A DNA stretch of 64,000 nucleotides from Chitinophagaceae bacterium UBA4857 (GCA_002399735.1 DHEF01000042.1:130806-194805), one strand, 5' to 3'; shown: positions 17,955-27,363, numbered from the stretch's first letter. Numbers and translations are program-made. Notes: generated from the sequence alone by a model not told the origin.

Positions 17955-19304
17955 ATGACAATACGTGTATTGCGAGTACTTACCTACCTGCGAAAGAAAC
18001 TTCGTTTACCTAACGATCAGGAAAGTATTCAATTGTCCACTGAACGCATAAGGGACAGTGCAGAAATAGCCGGTGTAAACTTATGGGTACTGGTTATTGC
18101 TATTTTTATAGCCTGTCTTGGTTTAAATACTGATTCGGTAACCGTAGTAATTGGTGCGATGTTAATTTCTCCTTTAATGGGCCCTATATCAGCGATAGGT
18201 TTGGGCTTAGGTATAAATGATTGGGAGCTTGTGAAAAAGGCTTTAAGAAACTTATTGGTTGCGGCAATATTATCATTAATTACGTCTACCATTTTTTTTT
18301 CCATTAGTCCAATGAAAGACGCAGGACAGATGCTATTATCACAAACATCGCCTTCGCTGTATGATGTGCTGATTGCTTTTTTTGGTGGATTGGCAAGTGT
18401 GATGGCCAGTTCCAGTAAATTAAGGGCCAGTAATGTTATTCCCGGAGTTGCCATCGCTACTACTTTAATGATGCCGCTGTGTACAGTGGGTTATGGTATA
18501 TCGATAGGAGAGTGGCGCCACATTGCCGGAGCTATTTATATGTTTTTTATCAACTCGGTATTTATTGGTACTGCCACTTTTATTATGGTCAACCTTTTTG
18601 GTTATCCTAAAGTGAATATTGCTGATGCAAAAAAACGAAAACGTAGCCGTGCTATTATTGGTACATTACTGGTATTAACTTTTATTCCCAGCGTTTACCT
18701 TACCTACCACATTGTTACCCGATATTTTTTTGAGCGTAATGCCAATACGTTTATTAAAAATGAAGTACAGACCAAAGAACACTTTGTTATTACCAAAAGG
18801 TTGCTGTATAATAGAAATAAACCCCGCATTGAACTAAGCATGTTGGGCCAGAATATTGATAGTGTTGAGTATAATGGTTTAGTGAGAAAAATGGGGAAGT
18901 ACAACCTGCCACATGCTTCACTTACACTTTATCAGGGCGAGGATGCCCGGGTGGCAGCCAAAACCTATTTTGATCAGATTAGTTCGGGTTTGGAAATGAA
19001 TAATGCTGCTATTCAGGGATTATATAAAAGGATGGATAGTTTGCAAAAGATAGCCAATGAATTTCAGTATGCTGATAGCCTGGAGTTGCAAATTGGGAAA
19101 TTATTATATGCTGTTGATACAGGGTTACAAAAAGTTACCGTGACAAGCAAGATTAGCTACAATATTCCGGCAGCAAAAAAAGATACTTTATGGTTGGTGG
19201 ATTTAGACTTTTTACAATCACCATCTGTTAACAATCGAAAAAAAATGACTGATTTAATTTCAGAAAAAGTTGCGACTAAAGGGTTACTCTTACGTTTCGA
19301 TTAA
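17955..19304 (+). CDS. DUF389-family membrane protein
   Basis: 449 residues. A central block of about six membrane segments includes the family hallmark GAMLISPLMGPI and ASNVIPGVAIATTLMMPLCTVGYG. A long C-terminal soluble part (about 250-449) has no recognised domain. Matches the DUF389/TIGR00341 family, whose function is unknown. I start at the ATG at 17955 because the upstream TTG at 17934 lies inside a -7 box. Converges with the MFS gene on the other strand, 19 bp away. Confidence 0.88.
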   Translation: MTIRVLRVLTYLRKKLRLPNDQESIQLSTERIRDSAEIAGVNLWVLVIAIFIACLGLNTDSVTVVIGAMLISPLMGPISAIGLGLGINDWELVKKALRNLLVAAILSLITSTIFFSISPMKDAGQMLLSQTSPSLYDVLIAFFGGLASVMASSSKLRASNVIPGVAIATTLMMPLCTVGYGISIGEWRHIAGAIYMFFINSVFIGTATFIMVNLFGYPKVNIADAKKRKRSRAIIGTLLVLTFIPSVYLTYHIVTRYFFERNANTFIKNEVQTKEHFVITKRLLYNRNKPRIELSMLGQNIDSVEYNGLVRKMGKYNLPHASLTLYQGEDARVAAKTYFDQISSGLEMNNAAIQGLYKRMDSLQKIANEFQYADSLELQIGKLLYAVDTGLQKVTVTSKISYNIPAAKKDTLWLVDLDFLQSPSVNNRKKMTDLISEKVATKGLLLRFD

Positions 19305-19323
19305 CGATAAATAGTTTGAAGTA

Positions 19324-20583
19324 TTAATATTGCATTTTTCTTAGTGAGGGTGCTTTAAACCAGGTGACAATAACAACGCCAATAGTCATACAACCTCCAA
19401 AAACCACGGAAGGAATTACGCCCAAAAGCCGGGCCATAGTGCCACTTTCAAATTGACCAAGTTCGTTACTGCTGTTAATAAACATGGAGCTTACACTCAT
19501 TACCCTGCCACGAACATGGTCAGGTGTTTTTAGCTGCATTATGGTACCACGTGTTACCACACTTACGCCATCCATTATGCCGGCAATAACCAGTGCTAAG
19601 AAGGAAAGTATAAACCATTTTGACAAACCGAAAATAATAATACAAACACCAAAGCCGGCAACTGCATACATTAACTTACGTCCCTGGTTTCGCCGCATAG
19701 GAATAAAAGTTAAGGTGAGTACACTTATAATAGCACCTATATCTGTTGCAGCATTTAGCCAACCAAAACCAATTGAACCTACCTGTAAAATATCTCGTGC
19801 ATAGATAGGTACTAAGGCTACTGCACCTCCAAATAGTACGGCAAATAAGTCTAATGATAAGGCCCCTAAAATTTCCTTGGTTTTAAATACAAAGCGTAAA
19901 CCTTCTCCCATACTTTGTAAGGTTGTTTGCTGTGCAGGTTTGGCTAATGGAGGTTGCTTTTTTAAGAATGCCAGAATCAATAGCGAAGTTGCCATGATAC
20001 TACATACAACTATCAGTGTGTTATGTATACCAATGAAGTGAATTAAAAAACCACCGGTGGCATGCCCTGTAACCGATGCTGATAGAAATGCACCCTGGTT
20101 CCAGGTGATGGCATTTTGCAATAAATGACGGGGCACAATGCCGGCTATCATGGTACTAAAGCTGGGCCCGACAAAGGAGCGGATTAAACCTGTTATAACA
20201 AACAAACCATAAATACAAAGCGCAATTTGATTGTTTTTAAAATGACTGGCGATATAACCACTTGATAAAAATAATAATGCACCTGCTACACATAAGTAAA
20301 CAAATATGCTGCGTAACATAAGATTGCGTTTTTCGCTACGGTCAATTACATGGCCTGCATATAAGGCCATAATAAATGCAGGAACAAATTCGGACAAACC
20401 TACTAAACCAATCGCCAAAGGGTCGTTGGTTAACTCGTATATCCACCACCCAACTACCGATGTTATCATACGTAATGACATGACAAACATAAATCGGCCC
20501 GTTACTAAATTTCTGTATTGGGTTACTCTTAAGGCCGCAAACGGGTCGGTAGTAACTTGTTTGATGGAGGAGTCGTCGCTCAT
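19324..20583 (-). CDS. MFS transporter, EntS-like
   Basis: 419 residues with about 12 hydrophobic segments. It has the MFS loop motif GHVIDRSEKRNL between segments 2 and 3 and the later TRGTIMQLKTPDHVRGRVMSVSS segment that is typical of the EntS/MFS_3 group. Probably an efflux carrier; substrate unknown. Its start lies about 190 bp from the SNF2 gene stop, across a very long hairpin. Confidence 0.87.
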   Translation of the reverse strand: MSDDSSIKQVTTDPFAALRVTQYRNLVTGRFMFVMSLRMITSVVGWWIYELTNDPLAIGLVGLSEFVPAFIMALYAGHVIDRSEKRNLMLRSIFVYLCVAGALLFLSSGYIASHFKNNQIALCIYGLFVITGLIRSFVGPSFSTMIAGIVPRHLLQNAITWNQGAFLSASVTGHATGGFLIHFIGIHNTLIVVCSIMATSLLILAFLKKQPPLAKPAQQTTLQSMGEGLRFVFKTKEILGALSLDLFAVLFGGAVALVPIYARDILQVGSIGFGWLNAATDIGAIISVLTLTFIPMRRNQGRKLMYAVAGFGVCIIIFGLSKWFILSFLALVIAGIMDGVSVVTRGTIMQLKTPDHVRGRVMSVSSMFINSSNELGQFESGTMARLLGVIPSVVFGGCMTIGVVIVTWFKAPSLRKMQY

Positions 20584-20604
20584 AGCGAGGGCAAAGTTAG
20601 TCTA

Positions 20605-20770
20605 AAAGGTTTAAGAAGTTCCGGAAGTTGAAGAAGTTCCAAAGGTTCAATGTCAAAAATTGGTGTCACTACAAAGAATGAGAAAAACTGCCAGTTTTTC
20701 AAGACAAGATTGAACTTCTGGAACATTGAACCTTTGGAATTTATTCCTTTTACCCTAAACTTTAAACCTT
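20605..20770. repeat. Nested inverted repeat between MFS and SNF2 genes
   Basis: A 17-bp perfect inverted pair, TTCCAAAGGTTCAATGT (20637-20653) and its complement (20723-20739), surrounds a GAAAAACTG/CAGTTTTTC hairpin; an outer AAAGGTTTAA/TTAAACCTT pair closes it. Made of TTCAA array units. On the minus strand it directly follows the SNF2 stop and may act as transcript end. Confidence 0.8.
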
Positions 20771-23623
20771 TTATGCGAACAAATAGGCAATATCATCTTC
20801 CGATAAATTTTGTATAAAACCATCATCAGTGGAAATTAAATCAGCCGATAGCTTTTTCTTTTTGCTTTGTAATTGAATAATTTTTTCTTCAATACTATCC
20901 TTACAAATCATTTTATATGCAAAAACATTTTTGGTTTGCCCAATACGGTGGGTACGGTCGATGGCTTGTTGTTGTACGGCCTCGTTCCACCACGGATCAA
21001 ACAGGAACACGTAGTCGGCGGCGGTTAGCGTTATACCAGCATTACCTGCTTTTAAGCTGATTAAAAATAAATTTGTTTTGTTATCTTCTTGCTGAAAAGT
21101 GTTAACCATTTCCATTCTTTTTTCGGACGGTGTTTGGCCGTCAAAATGGAAATAATCAATTTTCTTTTTGTTACAATGCGCCGCAATCAGGTTTAACATG
21201 CTGGTAAATTGTGAGAACACCAGTACTTTGTGTTTGGCCAACAGGTTGTCCAACTCCTCAAATAAAACCTGCATTTTGATTGACTCGGTAGCGGTCTGCT
21301 CATCTTCGGGTAGTAACAATGGTGAATTACATACCTGTCTTAATTTTAAAATACCTTGTATTACCGCAAGCTTTGTCTGCCCAACACCTTTTTGTTTTAT
21401 ATCGGTAAAAATATTGCCGCGGATTTGTTCTTTTATACTTTCGTACATATTACGCTGATTATTGCTCATTTCGCACCACAAAACGGTTTCGGTTTTTTCC
21501 GGTAAATCGGTAGCTACCTGCTCTTTGGTACGGCGTAATACAAATGGCGCAATTAACTTTTGCAGGTACTGCATTTTTTCCTCGTCGCCAAAACGATCGA
21601 TGGGGTTGGCATATTCTTTTTTAAAAAACTCACGGTTGCCAAACATGCCGGGTAATACTGTGTTTAACTGAGCATATAAATCAAAGGTATTGTTTACAAC
21701 CGGTGTGCCACTGAGTGCAAAACAGTAGGAAGACCACAGCTCGCCAACAGCTTTGGTAATTTGGGCAGATGGGTTTTTTATATTGTGGCTTTCATCAATA
21801 ATTAATACCCCAAACTGTATGTCTTTAAGTTTTTCAATATCGGAACGCAAAGTGCCATAGCTGGTTATATAAACTTGTATGTTTTTGTCCTGCAATACAG
21901 CACCGTTTCTTTGTGCGCCATGATGTACAGCTAAAGTTGTTTCGGGTAAAAATTTTTTAAACTCCTGCTCCCAGTTGTATACCAATGATGCCGGGCAAAC
22001 AATGAGGTGTTGTTGCAAAGGATTAGTTGCAATAACAGAAGCAATGAAACAGATAGTTTGTAAAGTTTTGCCTAAACCCATATCATCGGCCAGGCAACCG
22101 CCGGCACCGGCATCGGACATGAGGCGCATCCATTCATATCCTTTTTGCTGATAGGCTCTTAACTCAGCTTGTACGGTACCTGGTACAGCATAAATTGCTT
22201 CGCCTGCAAGCCAGGCCTGCCAACGTTTCCACCAGTTATTATAATCAATGGCAGGTTTTAAGGTAAGGCTATCGCCATCCTGTAACGGAATGGCCAACCA
22301 GCTTGCAATGGTTAATTCCTGTTTGTTTACTTTACCATGTTTTATAAAAGTGGCATATTGTTTTAACCAGTCATCGCCTAATACGCCCAGGCTACCGTCT
22401 TTTAATAAAACGGCATGTTGTCCCGCCAAAAGCATTTTTTGTAAGTCGCTTAAGGGAACGGTTTCGGAGCCGAATTGTAAAACAAATTTCAGGCGTATAA
22501 ATTGATCAGAGGCTTCCAGTTGTTCGATGGTGGTCTCTGCTTTATGGCTGGAGTAGCGAAAGTGTTTCAGCATATCCATTCCCAACAGATCAATACCGCT
22601 TGTTAACAGCCTATGGTATGCTTTAATGAACCATTGTTTTTTTTGGGCCTCGGAAAATGATAAATAATAGTAGCCGTTTTTTTGTTCAGGAAACTTTGGG
22701 TGTAACCCTTGTAATAGATCAAGCAATTGTTTTTCTTGTTCCTGGTTACGGTTAATGGTAACTAATTGCCCTTTTTCCGATAATTCAGTGATGGGTTGAT
22801 AAGCGCCATCCATAATGTAGCCGTCGTAACTCCATTGTGGGGTAAGCATTAAAAACGATCCGCTAAGCTCACTTAAAACCACCCTGCCAACCGGCTCGGT
22901 ATTGATGGTGTTTTCTGTTTGCAGGCTGTTACGTTTTACCGGGTATTTGCCTTCCAGTTCTAATAAGATAAACTGTATTAAATCGGCAGGGCTTTGTGCA
23001 TACTGCTCCGGTTGTTGTTTTTGCAACCATTCAATGGTTTGGTAATCGCCAAAGTAGAGTAAAAAATATTCATTGCCGCTCTCCAATAAAAAGTATTTAC
23101 GGGTAAAACTATCCAGCGCAAATGGAGTTCCGTTAATGTTAACCCATGTTTTTAAGTAATAACCGTCGCCATTATTTTCTACCTCAAAACTTAATTGGGG
23201 TCTGTAATTGCTTATGCTGCATGGTGAAGTAAGCCAGCGTTTTTTATCCAGCAGTTCACGGGTATGGTACCACTTAACCAAGGGCATAAAAGGTTTAGCA
23301 TCTAATAACCTGTCGTAGTAATATTTTAATAATTGTTGCTTTAAATACTGCTGATAGGGTAGCGGACTTTTTTGCAGGTTGTAGCGTTGTTTTATCTCGC
23401 CAACGGCTTTGTCCATATTCTCATCGCTAAAGCTGGCAAAAGCTTTTAGCGCTTCCTGTGGCAGGTGAGCAAAGCGGCTGCTCAATTCTTTGTTTACAAT
23501 AGCGGCCGACTCATATACAGGAGGTTTGACCTCTTTATCTACCCTTAGTAGTTGTACAAACCCTTTTGGAGTATCAATTTTATGTGCAAACAGTATTAGT
23601 GCGTTATTCGTCTTATTACTCAC
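20771..23623 (-). CDS. SNF2-family helicase (DEAD/DEAH-box)
   Basis: 950-residue DNA translocase. The C-terminal half is a full SNF2 ATPase: LADDMGLGKT near residue 508, DESH box near 609, SGTPVVNN, the helicase C region with VFSQFTSMLNLI, and motif VI RTHRIGQ near 891. The N-terminal 490 residues are a long region of the type found in bacterial SNF2 proteins, without a SWIM zinc finger. The start is a GTG at 23623 placed downstream of a good promoter. Likely role is nucleoprotein remodelling or transcription recycling; target unknown. Confidence 0.9.
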   Translation of the reverse strand: MSNKTNNALILFAHKIDTPKGFVQLLRVDKEVKPPVYESAAIVNKELSSRFAHLPQEALKAFASFSDENMDKAVGEIKQRYNLQKSPLPYQQYLKQQLLKYYYDRLLDAKPFMPLVKWYHTRELLDKKRWLTSPCSISNYRPQLSFEVENNGDGYYLKTWVNINGTPFALDSFTRKYFLLESGNEYFLLYFGDYQTIEWLQKQQPEQYAQSPADLIQFILLELEGKYPVKRNSLQTENTINTEPVGRVVLSELSGSFLMLTPQWSYDGYIMDGAYQPITELSEKGQLVTINRNQEQEKQLLDLLQGLHPKFPEQKNGYYYLSFSEAQKKQWFIKAYHRLLTSGIDLLGMDMLKHFRYSSHKAETTIEQLEASDQFIRLKFVLQFGSETVPLSDLQKMLLAGQHAVLLKDGSLGVLGDDWLKQYATFIKHGKVNKQELTIASWLAIPLQDGDSLTLKPAIDYNNWWKRWQAWLAGEAIYAVPGTVQAELRAYQQKGYEWMRLMSDAGAGGCLADDMGLGKTLQTICFIASVIATNPLQQHLIVCPASLVYNWEQEFKKFLPETTLAVHHGAQRNGAVLQDKNIQVYITSYGTLRSDIEKLKDIQFGVLIIDESHNIKNPSAQITKAVGELWSSYCFALSGTPVVNNTFDLYAQLNTVLPGMFGNREFFKKEYANPIDRFGDEEKMQYLQKLIAPFVLRRTKEQVATDLPEKTETVLWCEMSNNQRNMYESIKEQIRGNIFTDIKQKGVGQTKLAVIQGILKLRQVCNSPLLLPEDEQTATESIKMQVLFEELDNLLAKHKVLVFSQFTSMLNLIAAHCNKKKIDYFHFDGQTPSEKRMEMVNTFQQEDNKTNLFLISLKAGNAGITLTAADYVFLFDPWWNEAVQQQAIDRTHRIGQTKNVFAYKMICKDSIEEKIIQLQSKKKKLSADLISTDDGFIQNLSEDDIAYLFA

Positions 23624-23655
23624 AATAGCCTTTTTCTAAATATAAAAATGGGTGG

Positions 23656-23687
23656 CAAACTTATAACAACAGGCCTGTAATGAGAAA
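23656..23687 (-). promoter_or_regulatory. Promoter of the SNF2 gene
   Basis: On the minus strand TTTC (complement of 23684-23687), a 20-bp spacer, then TAAGTTTG (23656-23663), an exact TAnnTTTG. It lies 33 bp before the GTG start. Confidence 0.6.
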
Positions 23688-23819
23688 TAATAATATTTGG
23701 GGAGACGGGAAGCCCGAAAGTCAGGACGCCCAGAGCCGGTCGGTCCGAAAGAAAGCGTGTACTAACATATGCGTTATGCTTTCAGCATGAAACTTTATGC
23801 GTAAGCCTGATGATGAGCG

Positions 23820-24018
23820 CACGGAATTCCCGAAACAAGTTCGGGATGCTGCTTTTGGCCGATAGAATTAATTCGATATTAGTCATTGGATTAGCCTCAT
23901 TGATGCTTTTCGTTGGTGCAGCAGAACAGAGCGTCGCCCCGAACCAATACTACATACCCAACTCGGGGTCAAAAACAAGGGACGATCAATCAGGGAACTG
24001 CAGTCGGCAACATAAAAA
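23820..24018 (-). repeat. DR1 dispersed repeat, copy 6 (long, divergent)
   Basis: Reverse relative of copy 1: the CCCGAA...TTCGGG hairpin with GATGCTGCTTTTGGCC, then AGAGCGTCGCCCCGAAC and AGGGACGATCAATCAGGGA. Confidence 0.7.
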
Positions 24019-24099
24019 AATGATAATCGGTAATATAAATGCAAGGGGTTAATGTTATCTTCATTGTCACCTTATCAACTGACTAATTCGAACTTTTTT

Positions 24100-24618
24100 A
24101 TGATGATTCTTGAAACGGAACGATTGTACATCAGGGAGTTTTCCTATGATGATGCGGCCTTTATTATGGCGTTGGTGAATAACCCTACCTGGCTGGAGTT
24201 TATTGGAGACCGGAACGTAAATAACCAGGATGATGCCCACCGTTACCTGCGGGATAAAATTATGTATCTATATACAACTTATGGCTATGGCCTATGGTTG
24301 CTGGAGGACAAAGTAGCTCATACGCCAATTGGTATGTGTGGATTAGTTAATCGGGACTTTTTGTCCGATGCCGATATTGGCTTTGCGCTTTTACCCGAAT
24401 ATACCGGCAAGGGCTTTGCTTTTGAAGCGGCCCGGGCCGTGCTTGATTATGGCTATGATGTGTTGCACTTGCCCAAGATAGTAGCTATAACATTGCCAAC
24501 AAATGACGCATCTATAAAACTATTGGGTAGGTTGGGTATGCATACTACCAGCATGGTAAAGCCTCCGGAAAGTGCTAATGCGTTACACTTGTTTGTACCT
24601 AAAAACATAGGTGGTTAG
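24100..24618 (+). CDS. GNAT-family N-acetyltransferase
   Basis: 172 residues (tandem ATGs at 24100 and 24103; MILETERLYIREF is the usual RimJ/RimL-type beginning). The acetyl-CoA loop region reads DADIGFALLPEYTGKGFAFE, and the later ITLPTNDASIKLLGRLGM matches the acetyltransferase_3 pattern. Substrate (protein N-terminus, antibiotic or small amine) cannot be told. Single gene. Confidence 0.88.
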   Translation: MMILETERLYIREFSYDDAAFIMALVNNPTWLEFIGDRNVNNQDDAHRYLRDKIMYLYTTYGYGLWLLEDKVAHTPIGMCGLVNRDFLSDADIGFALLPEYTGKGFAFEAARAVLDYGYDVLHLPKIVAITLPTNDASIKLLGRLGMHTTSMVKPPESANALHLFVPKNIGG

Positions 24619-24702
24619 CTGTATAAATGGACGCATGCGGGCTTGTTTTATATGGCTTGTCTTTAAAATAATAATGGTTTGTAAAAAAAGGTTGAATAAT
24701 TT

Positions 24703-24734
24703 TTTGTTGAACAACTGTATTCGTTGTAATTTCA
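24703..24734 (+). promoter_or_regulatory. Probable promoter of the histone-H1-like gene
   Basis: TTTG at 24703-24706, 20-bp spacer and TAATTTCA at 24727-24734 (two mismatches to TAnnTTTG), 46 bp before the ATG. Confidence 0.45.
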
Positions 24735-24780
24735 TTTATACTTCATTACCTATCATTTCCAACTAAAAAAACATTGATGT

Positions 24781-25410
24781 ATGGCAACAAAGAAAAAAGC
24801 CAAACCTTCACCTGCTAAAAAGAAAGCAGCTCCTAAAAAGGCTGTGAAAAAGGTAGCACCTAAAAAAGCAGCAAAGAAGTCAGCTCCTAAAAAAGTGGTT
24901 AAAAAGGCTGTGAAAAAGGCAGCACCAAAAAAAGCAGCTAAAAAAGCGGCACCTAAAAAAGTAGCTAAAAAGGCAGCACCAAAAAAAGCTGTGAAAAAAG
25001 CTGCACCAAAAAAGGTGGCAAAAAAGGCTGTTAAAAAAGCAGTACCTAAAAAGAAGGTTGTTGCCAAAAAGAAAGCAGCTAAAAAAGCAACTCCTAAAAA
25101 GGCCGTTGCTAAAGCAGCACCTAAAAAGGTAGTTAAAAAGGCAGCTCCGGCACCTAAAAAAACAGTGACTCCAAAAGCAGCACCTAAAAAAGCGGCTAAA
25201 AAACCAGCATCAAAAAAAGTAGCTAAACAGCCGGAAGCTAAAGAAGTGTTTGAACCTAAAATTGCTCCTGCACCTGAAGAGCCGAAAGCACCTGTAGAGG
25301 AAGCACCAAAGGAAGAAACACCACAACCGGTTCAGGCCGATTTGTTTGATGTAGATCCTGCGTCTCCTGTTGCGGGCGAAGACGAAAAAACTGATGAAGC
25401 TCCTTTGTAA
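24781..25410 (+). CDS. Histone-H1-like Lys/Ala/Pro-rich protein
   Basis: 209 residues. Positions about 1-150 are repeats of short units such as KKAAPKKAVKK, lacking aromatic and acidic residues, which is the composition of histone H1 tails and of chlamydial Hc1/Hc2. The last 55 residues switch to an acidic Glu/Pro-rich tail. Expected to bind DNA nonspecifically and compact the nucleoid. The coding repeats make the DNA A-rich, but the frame is uninterrupted and it has its own promoter and strong terminator. A SET-domain methyltransferase lies about 1.6 kb away. Confidence 0.85.
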   Translation: MATKKKAKPSPAKKKAAPKKAVKKVAPKKAAKKSAPKKVVKKAVKKAAPKKAAKKAAPKKVAKKAAPKKAVKKAAPKKVAKKAVKKAVPKKKVVAKKKAAKKATPKKAVAKAAPKKVVKKAAPAPKKTVTPKAAPKKAAKKPASKKVAKQPEAKEVFEPKIAPAPEEPKAPVEEAPKEETPQPVQADLFDVDPASPVAGEDEKTDEAPL

Positions 25411-25431
25411 TAATAACATTACTACATAAGT

Positions 25432-25462
25432 AAAAGGTTCGGTTGTATAACCGAACCTTTTT
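25432..25462 (+). terminator. Rho-independent terminator of H1-like gene
   Basis: AAAAGGTTCGGTT pairs perfectly with AACCGAACCTTTT around GTAT, followed by T's; the A-tract on the left makes it usable in both directions, which suits the convergent mgtE. Confidence 0.9.
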
Positions 25463-25485
25463 ATTTGCCATTAACTGTGTGTATT

Positions 25486-26880
25486 TTATAAAAGACTTCC
25501 GCTAAGGAAAAGGTACGCTACCGAAAAATAGATGATTAATCCGGTAACATCAACCAATGTAGCTACAAAAGGGGTGCTGGATGCTGCCGGGTCGGCCCCT
25601 AAACGTTTTAACAACAAAGGCAACATAGAGCCCATTAACGAACCCCACATAACAATACCCAACAACGAGCAACCTACAGTAAGGCCAATTGACATATAAT
25701 GAATTCCAAATGTATCAGGTGCCAATAAATGCCAGCTATAAATGATGCTTATGCCTAAAGTGCATAAGGTTAAACCCAGCATGAGACCGGATAAAATTTC
25801 TCTGCGCATAATTCGCCACCAATCGGTAATGGTTACTTCGCCCAAGGCCATAGCCTGAATAATAAGCGTGGAAGCCTGTGAACCGCTATTGCCACCACTG
25901 GATATAATTAAGGGAATAAACGTAGCCAGTATTACCACTTTGGCAATCTCATCCTGAAACTGCTGCATGGCCGAAATGGTAATCAGCTCACCAAAAAATA
26001 AAATGATTAACCAAATAACCCGTTTTTTATACAGCCTGAAAAGCGGTATTTCTATATAAGGTTCTTCTAGAGCAGCAGTACCACCCATTTTTTGCATATC
26101 CTCGGTAAACTCTTCCTCGGCTACCCAAAGTATATCATCAATGGTTACAATGCCTAATAATTTGTTGCTGCCACTAACAACGGGTAAGGCCACCCGGTTA
26201 TTCATTTTAAACACTTCGCTTACCGTTTCCTGGTCATCTTCGGGGTGTAAGGCAATCACCCTGTCGTCCATCAATTCCGATACTTTTTTTTCCGGCGGAT
26301 TTAAAATAAACTCATGAATGCGTAAGTCGTCCAGCAATTCGCCTTTTTTATTAATAACGTAAATAACGTTAATGGTTTCACTGTCCTTACCGTATTTTCG
26401 AATGGTGCTAAAGACTTCTTCAATCGTATTGTCGGGGTACACATACACATAGTCCGGCGTCATTAAACGGCCAATACTATTTTCCGGGTAACCTAATAAC
26501 GATAGTGTAACTTTACGCTCCTGAGGGTCCAGTAATTTAATTAACTCCCTCACCGCATTACTGGGCAATTCTTCTAAAAAATCGGTACGGTCATCCGCCG
26601 GCAGCTCGTTTAGTAAGGAGGCTACCATATTGGGCGGTAAATCCTGTATGATGCTTTTTTGCGTACCAATTTCCAGAATTTTAAAAACACTGGCCGCACG
26701 GTGTACCGACATACCGGCAATGATACTACTCTCGTAGTCAGGAAATTCGTACACCAAATCAGCCACATCGCTGATGTTCTGGTCGTTTAAAAAATCCTTA
26801 ATTGCCAGTTTATCTTCCGTTTTTATAACGGCCTCAAACTGCTCCAGTATGGTCATTTCTGTTTCAAAAGCCTCAGACAT
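25486..26880 (-). CDS. mgtE: Magnesium transporter MgtE
   Basis: Inner-membrane Mg2+ channel of 464 residues. The N-terminal helical domain (about 1-130, ELPADDRTDFLEELPSNA), tandem CBS domains (about 135-255) and about five membrane segments follow the standard MgtE order. Conserved pore segments SGGNSGSQASTLIIQAMALGEV and the closing ADPAASSTPFVATLVDVTGL are present. Gating by intracellular Mg2+ through the N and CBS domains is known for the family. Single gene converging with the H1-like gene. Confidence 0.95.
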   Translation of the reverse strand: MSEAFETEMTILEQFEAVIKTEDKLAIKDFLNDQNISDVADLVYEFPDYESSIIAGMSVHRAASVFKILEIGTQKSIIQDLPPNMVASLLNELPADDRTDFLEELPSNAVRELIKLLDPQERKVTLSLLGYPENSIGRLMTPDYVYVYPDNTIEEVFSTIRKYGKDSETINVIYVINKKGELLDDLRIHEFILNPPEKKVSELMDDRVIALHPEDDQETVSEVFKMNNRVALPVVSGSNKLLGIVTIDDILWVAEEEFTEDMQKMGGTAALEEPYIEIPLFRLYKKRVIWLIILFFGELITISAMQQFQDEIAKVVILATFIPLIISSGGNSGSQASTLIIQAMALGEVTITDWWRIMRREILSGLMLGLTLCTLGISIIYSWHLLAPDTFGIHYMSIGLTVGCSLLGIVMWGSLMGSMLPLLLKRLGADPAASSTPFVATLVDVTGLIIYFSVAYLFLSGSLL

Positions 26881-26972
26881 GGTTCAAAATTAAGGGAATG
26901 AGTCCGGCATGAAAAATACCGTTAATAAAAAAATGAAAACTTAACGCAGCAAAAATGTATTTACTTTGGCGC

Positions 26973-27362
26973 ATGATTTTATCCAGCTTATACATTGGCA
27001 AAACCGGCAACATGGGTAGGGGCGTATTTACCAACGAGCCAATTGAGGCAGGCGAAATTATTGAGGTATCGCCGGTAATTGTAATGAGCAATACCGAAAG
27101 AGAAAAGCTGGATGCTACTAAGCTGCACGATTATATTTTTGAATGGGATGGTCATAACGGTATGCAGTGTTGCATGGCCATGGGGTGGGTGCCGGTGTAT
27201 AACCACAGTTACGCATCCAATTGCGAATACGAAATGGATTATGACGATGAAAATATTATTATAAAAACCGTTCGGCCCATCCAGGCAGGTGAGCAGCTTT
27301 TTATTAATTACAATGGCGATTGGAACGATGAAAAACCTATTTGGTTTGAAGTAGAGGATTAG
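26973..27362 (+). CDS. SET-domain protein (predicted lysine methyltransferase)
   Basis: 130-residue protein consisting of a SET domain alone. Visible motifs: GRGVFTNEPIEAGEIIEVSPV near the N-terminus (S-adenosylmethionine-binding start), YNHSYASNCEY (the N-H-S motif) and AGEQLFINYN (the E-L-F-x-x-Y motif). No pre-SET or post-SET zinc cysteines are seen. I start at the ATG at 26973; an earlier ATG at 26955 falls in a promoter-like region (TACTTTGGC). The substrate is not visible; the lysine-rich H1-like protein nearby is an attractive candidate. Confidence 0.85.
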   Translation: MILSSLYIGKTGNMGRGVFTNEPIEAGEIIEVSPVIVMSNTEREKLDATKLHDYIFEWDGHNGMQCCMAMGWVPVYNHSYASNCEYEMDYDDENIIIKTVRPIQAGEQLFINYNGDWNDEKPIWFEVED

Positions 27363-27363
27363 G

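Larger units (their letters stand above)
23624..24099. other. Intergenic region with GC-rich stretch and DR1 copy
   Basis: 476 bp without a supported gene. It has the SNF2 promoter, then a GC-rich stretch at 23699-23757 with hairpins (CGGGaagCCCG; GGAC...GTCC), then ATGCTTTCAGCAT, then a reverse DR1 repeat to about 24018. Confidence 0.5.

Noticed and set aside
23810..24052. 80-residue plus-strand frame before the GNAT gene
   Set aside because: Lies almost wholly in DR1 repeat DNA and contains its hairpins; no family resemblance.
24753..25067. Phe/Ala-rich minus-strand frame opposite the H1-like gene
   Set aside because: Complement of AAG/GCA repeat codons; repetitive by construction.
11292..27362. 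Possible defence island suggested by the SNF2 helicase
   Set aside because: No nuclease, methylase, DISARM, BREX or other defence partner lies beside it; the neighbours are housekeeping genes.
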